NCBI GenBank assembly: GCA_004325065.1 | Contig: PITI01000503.1 | Location: forward strand, 1 to 11,507 | DNA length: 11,507 nucleotides | DNA from: Hamiltosporidium magnivora | Taxonomy: Eukaryota; Microsporidia; Dubosqiidae | Direction: 5' to 3' | Shown: piece by piece, positions 1 to 8,149 of the stretch | Position numbering within the stretch: position 1 is the stretch's first letter | How the letters are laid out: each line of letters starts with the position of its first letter | The notes under the pieces: generated by a model | Database searches by the model: none | Seen by the model: the letters and a program-made list of their open reading frames with translations, nothing else | What the model was told of the DNA's origin: nothing | Translations under genes and position numbers: made by a program

Positions 1-1554
1 GGTCCAAAAATTCCAGATAATCAAAAACAAGATTTTTAAAAAAACCTTCATACAATGAAAATCCTACAATTATCAAAACTTTCAAATTTCTGAAATATTT
101 ATGTAAACTTGTCAAAAATTTACAACTTTTATTTAGATTACTTTTCATACAATCAGTGTTTCGAGATTCGGAAACATTTCTGGCTGTATTGGCATTTTTT
201 TAGAAAAATATACTCTTTCTAATTCCAATAATTTAATACACGAATGCTTGCCTATACTAAGTATATCAGTTAACAAGCATGTCAAGGATACGGGTTTAAT
301 ATCTGTGACATTAGAAAATGCAAATAAAAATTTACAAGCAAGGTCGGAATCTATACATTCGGAATAATAACTATTGTCAGCCGATACTCTTATTCCATCA
401 ATATCATATAATGAAACTATCCAGATAAATAATTCATAATTTTTTCTACCAAGATCAGTTTAAATCATTAAATTGATGATATTCGGTGTTGTTCGAATTC
501 TTATGGTTTTAATGTCGCCTTTTTCAAATACATATATTTTTTTATAATGGCTTTTTTCTAAAAATAGTAGCTCATTTTTTTGGCATCAAAAATTATATCT
601 ATTGATTCGTAAAATAGAGATAGAAATGACAAAAAAACGCGACGATATCTTTTAAGATCTCCTTCCCTAGATACGACAGAAGAACCAGCATCAATGCTCA
701 TTTTATAAGAATCAAAGAATGGATACAGATATTTGAAAAGATCTTGAAAAACTTTAAATTCAGAGTAACAATTCAAGTCATAGAAAAGTTCAATGAAAAT
801 TAAAAAAAAAATCTTTTGGTAAACCAACTGAAATTGGATCATATCCAAAACGTAATGAAGCTAAAAACACGCCAAAATTAAATATATCTATATTGCCACT
901 TTTTATATCACTTATATTTAGTTTGAACATTTCTGAATTCGAATTGCATTTTTTATCAAAATATTTTGATCGAATTACAAATTTATCTGAATAATCGAAA
1001 ATTATAGATGAATTATTTGTTGTAATAAAGCCAATATCTGATATACTAAAATATTCATGCTCATGAGATTCGGAGGAAGTTATATTTGGATTAAGGGCGT
1101 TCGAAAATATTTCTGGGAAGTTTATATTGGCAGTAGAAGCCTTAAAATCCTTTTCATGAATATATTCATCTATGTTTTTCGGTTCTGAGGGATCTTCAAT
1201 TGTAAGATTGGGAATAATTTCATTTGAAAGTATAACAGGATTTTCGTTCGATGTATTTGTAGGCAAGTAAATTGCCTCAGTATTAGTCGTCTGGGCAAAA
1301 GTAGAATTTATATCCATTTTTTCCATAGGAACGCTATAAGTTTCATGAATTGTACAATTACTATTTTCTAAAGAATGCATATCGGATTGTAAGTCGTGCC
1401 TGATATTTTCGTCTTCGTTTAATGAAGATATTTCAATTTTAAAACCGCTATTAGAATTCTGGAACAAAATAAGCAATGAAGCAATCAAAATATTCTTAAT
1501 AATCATTGTTCGATGAAATATATTGTTGAAGAGTTTGTTCGCACCTAAAATCAT
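1..1554 (-). pseudogene. Secreted LRR-like protein gene, recently broken, 3' end beyond window
   Basis: Reading leftward from 1554, one protein can be followed through frame changes to position 1. Codons are open to the T10 run (802-811 on the plus strand), where the frame shifts by one. A second shift lies at the T7 run 575-581. An in-frame TAA sits at 460-462, and another frame change lies near 145-152. Each piece is of normal composition: after 575 the frame reads ELLFLEKSHYKK, after 460 it is open for about 105 codons, and after 150 it reads KSNLNKSCKFLTSLHKYF. The last two pieces have leucine-rich-repeat-like spacing (CIKLLELERVYF, MFPNLETLIV, YFRNLKVLIIVGF). The N-terminus carries a signal peptide, so the ancestor was probably a secreted LRR protein of more than 520 residues, a type found in multigene families in microsporidia. 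Only four lesions in 1.5 kb means recent inactivation or, for the homopolymers, sequence error. A more decayed paralogue lies at about 8150-9598. Confidence 0.72.
790..1554 (-). CDS. Intact N-terminal part of LRR-like secreted protein (254 codons)
   Basis: This is the longest open frame of the window. Two starts are possible: Met1 at 1554 and Met17 at 1506. Met17 is preferred because MIIKNILIASLLILFQNSNS is a textbook signal peptide, with a hydrophobic core at residues 22-31 and likely cleavage near residue 36. The mature part begins FKIEISSLNEDE. Residues about 40-180 are acidic and rich in Asn, Ser and Thr, with several N-x-S/T triplets and little order expected. From about residue 185 the protein becomes more regular and hydrophobic (FDYSDKFVIRSKYFDKKC, FGVFLASLRFGYDPISVGLP). 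It ends three residues after the T10 run that shifts the frame. Its stop is therefore probably an accident and not the true C-terminus. If the run were one base shorter the protein would continue in the frame visible down to about 581. A truncated secreted product remains possible. Confidence 0.55.
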   Translation of the reverse strand: MILGANKLFNNIFHRTMIIKNILIASLLILFQNSNSGFKIEISSLNEDENIRHDLQSDMHSLENSNCTIHETYSVPMEKMDINSTFAQTTNTEAIYLPTNTSNENPVILSNEIIPNLTIEDPSEPKNIDEYIHEKDFKASTANINFPEIFSNALNPNITSSESHEHEYFSISDIGFITTNNSSIIFDYSDKFVIRSKYFDKKCNSNSEMFKLNISDIKSGNIDIFNFGVFLASLRFGYDPISVGLPKDFFFNFH

Positions 1555-1749
1555 TTTTTGTTATTTTTATAATTCGTTAGAACATTTATATATGTCTTAC
1601 TCATTATATAGTGTAGATTTTTGTGTATTTATAACAATTTTTAATGAATTAAATTGAATTTAATTAATATTTTTGATTAAATTATATCCTAATGTTCTGC
1701 AGTATTCTAAAAATATTAAAAAGATGTAAATTAAAAGAAAGAAATTTGT
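1555..1749. other. Spacer upstream of the LRR-like gene
   Basis: This A+T-rich stretch shows no usable reading frame. It should hold the promoter of the minus-strand gene starting at 1554 or 1506. I see TATA-like runs (around 1611-1616 and 1675-1690) but nothing distinctive enough to call. Confidence 0.3.
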
Positions 1750-2095
1750 TCAAACATCCATCTTTATCTGGTAAATTACTTCTCGTCATATTCGCGTAGG
1801 GTAATAAAAATATGCATAATAAAAATCGTTACTATAAATGTAAAGGCAAAAGTCTCTAACCCAATCTATTTTGTGATATAAATTCGAGTAGAAACAAAAA
1901 AAAGTAGAAATAAATATTGCAGTTATAAAGTCCTCGTATTTAAGCGTTGATTTGCTACGTTTTTGGAGAGCTTATTTCTTTTATAAGTTTGGTTTCGCTA
2001 TATAATAAAAACTACATTTCATGCTAAATCCTATAATTTATTTAATTAACCGGTTCAAAATAAATACAAAATCCAAATCTAGGTATAATACACAA
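1750..2095 (-). pseudogene. Relic resembling a histone-fold subunit (Dpb3/POLE4/NF-YC type)
   Basis: From about 2095 to 1750 one minus-strand frame reads as a histone fold broken by a few stops. A basic NRLIK segment (about 2055) is followed by SFYYIAK, then ALQKRSKSTLKYEDFITAIF (from 1971) and FYSNLYHKIDW, ending near REVIYQIKMDV. In the CBF/NF-Y histone-fold family, a basic R-x-I-K helix start is followed by a helix ending F-x-I-A-K-A, then a K-R-K-T-L-x-x-x-D motif that opens the last helix. The order and spacing match that pattern. There are three TAA stops (just after NRLIK, and two just before ALQK) and a TGA at 1786-1788. The first helix is poorly preserved, and no start codon is clear. 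If correct, the ancestor was a small chromatin or DNA-polymerase-epsilon accessory protein. The 61-codon open stretch alone is not significant in such A+T-rich DNA; the motif order is the real support. Confidence 0.36.
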
Positions 2096-2263
2096 CAGAA
2101 GGCTTATATTAGATTAAGACAAATTTTTTGTCATTAAACTTTATTGATCTTTGGCTTATACTGATTGAATAAAAGTTCTAAAAATATAGAAAGGTTTTGA
2201 AAGTGTAAAGAGAAGTCATAAAGCATTTTGAAGAAACTTTCTACAAATTATTTATTCAAAAGT
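2096..2263. other. Spacer between divergent relics
   Basis: The stretch lies between the minus-strand histone-fold-like relic and the plus-strand relic. Stops are frequent in all frames, and I see no RNA gene or repeat. Confidence 0.3.
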
Positions 2264-3510
2264 ATGAAACAATATTTAGCTTCTGGAGATTTAAGTAAAG
2301 AATCCTTTACATACTTGGGTTAAAGAAACACAGAAAAAGATGAAAACGAATTGGTCTTGAAAAAAGAGACACACATATCTCTAGATGAAGTTGCTGCTTG
2401 AAAATCTGCAGAAATTGCAAAAGATAATAATTTGAAATTTAATACAATGTTTATCTGAAACTATAGAAGAAAGGCTTTTGCAAGGTGTTAGAAAATCTGG
2501 CTTCTATTCCAATCAACGGAGTTTTTTATAATTCAACGAGAAACTTGCTACATAAGATTTTAAAATCTCATAAAAGACGTTGGGTTAAAAATTGCCCACT
2601 CCTTCGATTATAATATAAAGGCTGCTATTAAAAAAATGAGATGGTATTGTGTCTTTATGTTTAATGACTCTATCATATCTTAATTTTGATTTTAAAGAGC
2701 CAAAAACAGAGTCTAAATTCTAATATAGTTACGAGTTCAAATTTCCGTAGTTTTCGGAAATGAATATAAAAAATACAACCATAAGAAATTCTATTGATAT
2801 CATTTACATCAAATATCGCACTTAAGTGCATTATTAAAAAAATTCAATATAAAAAGATATATCAAGCCAATTTTTAAAAACATAATATAAATGAATCGCC
2901 AAAGCAATAAAGCTAGAAAGGTAATTCAATAAAAAGTTAAATTCTTTTTATATCGACTTGAAAAATGTCGATTAATAAGAAAATAACCGTTTTATGTCAT
3001 TTAAAAATATTCAACTTTTAGACTCGGAAATAGACGGCACAAAATTATAGTCTAGAAAATAGCAATGCCAACAAGCAAGAAAATATATTTATAAGATTGC
3101 AAAAGAGTATATAATTAAATTAAACGAATCCGGGCTTATAAATAACGCATTTGATTATTTTCTTATAATTTTTTTTACTTTACATATAAGAATTATAATC
3201 GCTAAAGATCTAAAATTTAAGTGTGAATTCATTATATCGAAATCAATATATATTCATGGTAATACAAATATAATTTCGCACACGAAAGCTCAAAGAACTT
3301 TAAAGGATTAGATTCAAATCCTGGAAACTTTGAAGATAGAATATTTTTTTAAACCCAAGTCTGGTTTATAGACTAAATTTTAAAATGATTACATATATTT
3401 AACTTCGGATGATATTTTTGCGACTTATATTAAATTAGACTTCAAAAAATCATTTACTAGTAATAAAAGAGAAATGATCTTGCTCTGTTTTTAAACGCGC
3501 AGAAAATTGT
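2264..3510 (+). pseudogene. Decayed protein-coding gene, family not recognised
   Basis: No continuous frame exists, but coding-like patches follow each other on this strand. An ATG at 2264 opens KQYLASGDLSKESFTYLG, a stop, then KKETHISLDEVAA, a TGA and KSAEIAKDNNLKFN. Another frame gives SETIEERLLQGVRKSGFY (about 2454-2510). A third gives NGVFYNSTRNLLHKILKSH (about 2515-2575). The frame of SETIEE returns at DGIVSLCLMTLSYLNFDF (2640) and again from 3063 to 3497. There 145 codons hold only three internal stops (3309, 3369, 3381), including 82 codons open from 3063 (AKEYIIKLNESGLINNAF). At this base composition about 14 stops would be expected. A further patch in another frame (NAQKIVFYTNKDTM, from 3476) suggests the gene ran on to about 3600. 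I recognise no domain. The gene starts about 170 bases from the histone-fold-like relic and points away from it. Confidence 0.48.
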
Positions 3511-4080
3511 TTTCTACACAAATAAAGATACTATGATCTGAAAACCCATACCGAGATACAATATTTTGACCGTTATATATAAACTTGGATATCCAGCTTA
3601 AAATATATTTAAATGAGATGAAAGACTCGACCAAAGAATATTATTTTTTTTCAAACTCTAAGCGACGAAAAAAGAAAAGAGATCATTTTTTTACTTAAAA
3701 GTAGAAAAAAGATTTAAAATTAAAAAATCGAAACAAACCAAAAAAAATAAAATAAAAACGTAAATAAATAAAATCAATCAAATCTGATTATAGTTAATTA
3801 TTTTTAAGCCAAAAAAATAAAAACAATTTAAAAACCGTTTTACACTATAAAATGTAATAAATGTCTAAAATTCCTTTTCTCTTAAAAAAAACTGTTATGT
3901 GATTTAAAAAATTCATGAGAATTTTCTTCGAATAAATCAATGCATATCATTGATTTAAACGATCTACCAATGGAATGAATACATAGAAAAGATTATATTT
4001 ATAAAAATAGTTAATTATAGTCTTTCTCTTTAACAATTTTTTAAATCAAAACACTCTTAATTCTCAAATAATATCTATAC
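3511..4080. other. Gene-free A-rich stretch
   Basis: The first 100 bases may hold the tail of the preceding plus-strand relic (patches NILTVIYKLGYP near 3570 and LKIYLNEMKDSTKEYYFF near 3600-3645). The rest, especially 3700-3850, is A-rich low-complexity sequence with dense stops on both strands. I see no RNA gene or defined repeat. Confidence 0.4.
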
Positions 4081-4084
4081 GATT

Positions 4085-4118
4085 GTAAAAATCTATGTAG
4101 TTATTTAGATTTTTTTAC
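4085..4118 (-). terminator. Stem-loop directly downstream of the 107-codon gene
   Basis: The arms gtaaaaatcta (4085-4095) and tagatttttttac (4106-4118) are complementary apart from two extra T in the right arm. They enclose a 10-base loop. The right arm begins seven bases after the minus-strand stop codon at 4125-4127, so the hairpin would form in the 3' untranslated RNA of that gene. It could mark transcript end processing or may be a chance pairing of A and T runs. Confidence 0.3.
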
Positions 4119-4124
4119 AAAAAA

Positions 4125-4448
4125 TTATTCTTTTTTTTTACTGTTCTTGAGTCTTAAAATTCTTTGATATGATTTTGTTTCGATCCAAAAAAATATTTCA
4201 TCATAAACAGAAATTTTTTCGATTTTAATAACAAACAATACATCGTTAAATACTTTATATGTAAATAAATACGAACCAGCATTGATTATATCAGGAAATT
4301 TTCTGTTATATAATTTTATTTCGCCATAGAAATCATGTATATTTATGTAATAAGGATCTTTGTAAATCACGACACCCGCAAGTTGAATTATGGTTTTGTT
4401 GGGAAAAGGTGAAGATATTGAAAATGTTTTTACCGGCGGCAATTTCAT
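4125..4448 (-). CDS. Small conserved-looking protein with OB-fold-like pattern, 107 aa
   Basis: This is the only short complete gene that looks functional: 107 codons, ATG at 4448, TAA at 4125-4127, no low-complexity bias except a basic KNSKKKE tail. After a Pro-rich start (MKLPPVKTFSISSPFPNKT) the sequence alternates short hydrophobic strands with turns: IIQLAGVVIYKD, YYINIHDFYGEIKLYN, AGSYLFTYKVFN, VLFVIKIEKIS. This order, with the phrase P-N-K-x-I-I-Q-L-A-G-V-V early and G-E-I in the third strand, is like the single OB-fold of small single-strand-DNA-binding proteins (RPA3/RPA14, Ten1). Length suits these families too (about 100-125 residues). The fold is an inference from pattern only. 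The bases just upstream (4470-4475) contain GCCCTG, which recalls the C-rich motifs reported near microsporidian start codons, but it is 20 or more bases away. The neighbouring genes on both sides are relics. Confidence 0.62.
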   Translation of the reverse strand: MKLPPVKTFSISSPFPNKTIIQLAGVVIYKDPYYINIHDFYGEIKLYNRKFPDIINAGSYLFTYKVFNDVLFVIKIEKISVYDEIFFWIETKSYQRILRLKNSKKKE

Positions 4449-4753
4449 TTTTATTCTGTAATATAGCAGGGCATATTGTTATTTTATTGTATTAGGACAC
4501 ATGTTTAGTATATTTAATATCAACCCCACTACGAAATATAAAATGTTTTCGGCCTAAACTTTATAATGAACACATTGGTTTTTTTTTATGAATTCACTAT
4601 CTTTTCTACCTTTGAATGTTTATCTTTTACCGTTTAAAATTTCTATATATTTTTTACTTATTTTAATTCTAAGAACCACAAATTAAAAGAAAAAACAGAA
4701 CTTAGTCTCGATGAAAAAAAGAAAATATATTAATATAACTCAAACGATTTAAT
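4449..4753. other. Spacer upstream of the 107-codon gene
   Basis: It lies between the end of the minus-strand relic (stop at 4754-4756) and the start of the next minus-strand gene. Stops are dense in all frames. The promoter of the downstream gene must lie here, but no specific element stands out. Confidence 0.35.
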
Positions 4754-5960
4754 TCATTTGTAATTATCGATTTCTTTATAATGATAGTTTTGAACAAGAC
4801 CTTTGGTTAAAATAATCCGAGGTTCGTTCGTTCTTCTAAAGCTCTTATATTCCCTATCTTGCAAATTTTCTGACTTTATTTCTTTGTTAAAGCTATAAAT
4901 TAACGGTGTTTTTAATATTCTGATTGGAATGGAAGTCTCTCTTAAGTATTGATAATTTGAACTAAATAATGATTGAAAAAAATTTATATTGAACCTTTTC
5001 CTACGGTCTATATTTTTGTCTCGATATTTGAAAATACATTTAGGAATACTTTGATTTGTGATATATCGAAGTCATAAAACAAAATTCGCAATTTTCAAAT
5101 TAATGTTTTATATATTGCCTTTATTTTAGTACCAAAAAAACATTGAACCATTACTTTTTGTTGGATTGTAAGGTAATTCTACTTGTATTGCTTTTAAATG
5201 TTTGCTTCGACGGTTAAATTATTGACTTAATTTCTTTCTGATTTTATGCCAACATAAATCGATGCAATGAATGAAAATTTATTTTATCTGCTTGATATTC
5301 TCATATTTGTATCAAATCAACTATTATTATTGAGTACCGTAAGATTAATCGACCTTAATTTTTTTATCGAACTTTAAAAAATTTTCATATTGAAATATGT
5401 TTTTTTATTCGTTTCTGACTACCATATTTGTGTATATTTTGATTGCAACAGGGCGCTCATTTGATGAAAATAACTGATTTGCTTTTTCTAGCGAGGCTCT
5501 GACTGAATATTTATAACAGTACTTCAAATAAAACTCAAATATATATTTTTGTAATCAAATAATTTTAAAAAAAGCTTATAGGTTGATATTTCACCATATA
5601 ACATAATTCATATCAAATCTCAAAAAAATATTATTTAGGTTTTTTATAATCAATCGAAATAATACAGTCAAAAGATTTGTTGTTCGAATCCTGCCGAGAA
5701 ATTTACGACAAGCTCTGTTTGTTTAAATTTTGATTCACACTGGTTTCAAATTATGATCAAAGGCCTGTTTTTGAGACTATAACCAAGTAGATGTATAGTC
5801 GCAAAATTTTCTAAGTAAATATAAACACCCTATTCATATCAAATATTTTTGATTCTATCAAGATCTCTGCTTTCTTGCCGTATACTCGGCTGTTTTCAAA
5901 GTATCAGATTAGAATTGTTTTTTACATATTCAAAGAAATGTTACATGTTATAACCACAGA
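4754..5960 (-). pseudogene. Large decayed gene, family not recognised
   Basis: The final 105 codons before the TGA at 4754-4756 are fully open but lack an ATG. They have a rich composition (YRDKNIDRRKRFNINFFQ, YLRETSIPIRILKTPLIYSF, SFRRTNEPRIILTKGL). The same frame can be followed upstream past scattered stops to about 5560: FNRRSKHLKAIQVELPYNPT near 5211, IHCIDLCWHKIRKKLSQ near 5267, then YKYSVRASLEKANQLFSS and NERPVAIKIYTNMVVRNE at 5400-5520. About 268 codons hold 11 internal stops where about 26 would be expected. Upstream of a frame change the patches continue: FKQTELVVNFSAGFEQQIF (about 5670-5730), GVYIYLENFATIHLLGYSLK (about 5765-5830) and IRQESRDLDRIKN (about 5840-5880). The ancestor had at least 400 residues. 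I recognise no domain. The same direction as the next gene (4125-4448) is compatible with tandem genes but proves nothing. Confidence 0.55.
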
Positions 5961-6887
5961 AAATTTCCTTAATTATAATTTTGTTTTAAAAATATGATTC
6001 TCTTGATATATATTACAAAATAAAATCAAAGTATTTGCTTGACTCCAAAATAGGAAATAAATAGCAAAATCGTAAATATTTTTTGTATAAAAAAATGAAT
6101 TAGCAAACACAAAACAATTAAAAAATGTATTTTTCTATTTTTAGACTGCTGACTCTATTAAATCAGAATTTAGTGATAGCTATTGCTTCTTAATTTAACC
6201 TTTTTAATTTTTCTTCATAATACTCAAAAATAATTTACATTAAATCAACAAATTTATCTTAGTTTTAGTTTAACACTACTTAACATCGCTGTATATTTAT
6301 TTATACATGGTATTCTCGGTATCGAGTGAGGTCTGTTAAGACCAGTAAATTTCTATTCTTTTACGATTTAAGATATATTTTTACACTTATTTTTCTTATT
6401 ATTTTACATCAACATAAGTTTTGGTTTCAAAATTTATAAATTAGACTCTTTATTTTTAAGTACAATTAATTCTAGGAATTATTTTATTTCTATTTTCATC
6501 AAAATCTTCTAAGTAACACCAATTATCTTTAAAATAATTAAATTTCAAGAAATAACATAATTTACCATTTTAAGACCAAAAGTTGAACATTTAAATATCT
6601 TTTTATTAAACTTAAAATTTCAAAACTTTAATTTTTTTTAGGTTCCTGACAATTTATAAAACTTTAATACTCAGTATACCGTTTTTTCTATAAATACTAA
6701 GTATACTTGACTTCTTAAAAAAAAATTATAAATTCCAAATACTAAACCTCTATATTATAAATACTAACTTTCAAATGATTTTTTTATAATTTATTTTTAA
6801 TACTTATTAGAATAAAGTTTTAGATAACTGTAAAACCCACGAATTTATGATAAAAAAATATTAGAAAATAAATACAAAAAATACAAT
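5961..6887. other. Gene-free stretch, possibly far 5' part of the preceding relic
   Basis: On the minus strand the frame of the preceding relic has slightly fewer stops than chance up to about 6360, with patches such as NLLVLTDLTRYREYHV (6303-6350) and IIFEYYEEKLKRLN (6190-6235). The excess is too small to extend the pseudogene with confidence. From 6360 to 6887 the DNA is very A+T-rich with repeated words such as aaatacta, and I see no gene. Confidence 0.3.
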
Positions 6888-7056
6888 AGTTAAATAGTTT
6901 AAAAGTTTAATAGTTTAAAAGTTTAAAAGTTTAATTGGTTAATTGGTTCACAGTTTAATTCGTTAATAGTTTAATTGGTTAAAAGTTTAAGAGTTCAATT
7001 GGTTGATAAGTTTAATTGGTTAATAGTTTAAAAGTTTAATGGTTTGATTGGTTAAT
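6888..7056. repeat. Tandem array of degenerate 8-bp units (agtttaat / tggttaat)
   Basis: About 21 octamers follow each other with a single extra base near 7008. Most units are agtttaat, agtttaaa or tggttaat, with variants such as tcgttaat, agttcaat and ggtttgat. The array starts with agttaaat at 6888 and ends before a run of T at 7060. It does not encode a protein frame. It is best called a minisatellite; the strand bias of G on this strand is notable. Confidence 0.85.
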
Positions 7057-8149
7057 ATGTTTTTTTTTTTTCAAAAAAGAAGAGAAATTAAAACTAGAAA
7101 GACAGAAAAAAACACAAATTTGGATTTTGAATAGTTGTAAAATCCTTTACGTCCTATTATAACAAAGATTTTAAAAAAATTGATTGTTTCTAAATATTAA
7201 AGAAAAATGAAATTTTATGGCAAAAAGTACGTCTAAAACTTTTGAGATTCACTTTATTTAAGATTTATGAAAGTAGATTTTTAAAATATAAATTTTGAGA
7301 TATTTTTTATGACAGATAGTTTGTCCAGAAGTCAAAATTTTAAATTCTTTAAAAATAGAAAAAAAATTATTTTCTCTATGAACATCAGAGGAAATTATAA
7401 TTTCAAGTATAATAATAAGGTGGGATATGGAATTTGTTTGGCTCAAAATATATATCTGATAAATCTACCTCATTATTGGTAGATAGATTTTTTTATGAGA
7501 ATATTATTATATTTATTGGCTGTGAGTAGTTCAGAAAACGGGAGGTAAGACTAAATCTTATGATTTTAAAAAGATTTAAATTTTTAATCTGTGATAAAAA
7601 TATGATATTTTCTTGTGGTATCTTTTAATACGAGAAATTCAAAAAGAATAGAAAAATATTGAATAAACTTGATATATCCACCATTCTAGATTATTAAAAA
7701 TAGCGAAGTAGAAATATTTGGATTTTCAATATTATAAAAAATCTTTAACTAAAAACTTCTGTATAAATTTACATTTATGTTGAATCATGTAAATATCTTT
7801 AGGTTACTATTATTTAAATTTCTTTACAATCTCTTTTTTCTAAAAAAATTTGTACATCACAATTTATGTGTATATCCCTGAAAAAAGTATGATATGGAAA
7901 TCAAATTTAGAACGTCGAAAATAAAAAACTTTTGAAATTTTATAATTGATATCATGATTAATTAATCTGTTAAAATTTATATTTCGTAGTTTTATGATTC
8001 CAAACTAATCTTTTGTTACCTCAAAATATAAAAAATCGATGTTAAATTTGCAGGTATTGAATATTAGATATTTATATTTCTGACTTTAAATTTTTTGATT
8101 GTCTTAAGTCTCGTAAAAAGCGCAACACGAAAGATGAATGCTTTATATA
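7057..8149. other. Region without a convincing gene; possible 3' tail of the old LRR-like relic
   Basis: Minus-strand patches suggest that the LRR-like relic to the right may continue here. One open stretch of about 45 codons lies at 7873-8010 (KLRNINFNRLINHDINYK), with LRR-like bits near 7780-7810 (NLNNSNLKIFT). A 62-codon frame at 7258-7446 has no recognisable content. Nothing here can be aligned to the left-edge copy because that copy leaves the window first. Confidence 0.3.
7463..7484. other. Perfect 7-bp inverted repeat
   Basis: The arms atctacc (7463-7469) and ggtagat (7478-7484) are exact reverse complements around an 8-base loop, followed by a run of T. It could be a small RNA hairpin or chance; no gene ends beside it. 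Confidence 0.3.

Noticed and set aside
558..848. 96-codon minus-strand frame as a separate gene
   Set aside because: Its first codons overlap the end of the 254-codon frame, and its body continues that protein after the T10 run; it is a piece of the broken LRR-like gene.
5683..5697. tRNA-like T-arm (ttcgaatcc)
   Set aside because: The loop looks right, but the T-stem does not pair and no acceptor, D or anticodon arms are found upstream.
1750..5960. A variant genetic code in which stops are read as amino acids
   Set aside because: All three stops occur in the relics together with frameshifts, while the 254-codon and 107-codon frames are free of them; decay explains this more simply.
6330..6343. 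Short hairpin ggtct-gtta-agacc
   Set aside because: A 5-bp stem with no adjacent gene end or T run is expected by chance.
7258..7446. 62-codon minus-strand frame as a gene
   Set aside because: Ile- and Lys-rich, no motif, and length not unusual by chance at this composition; it may belong to the tail of the old LRR-like relic.
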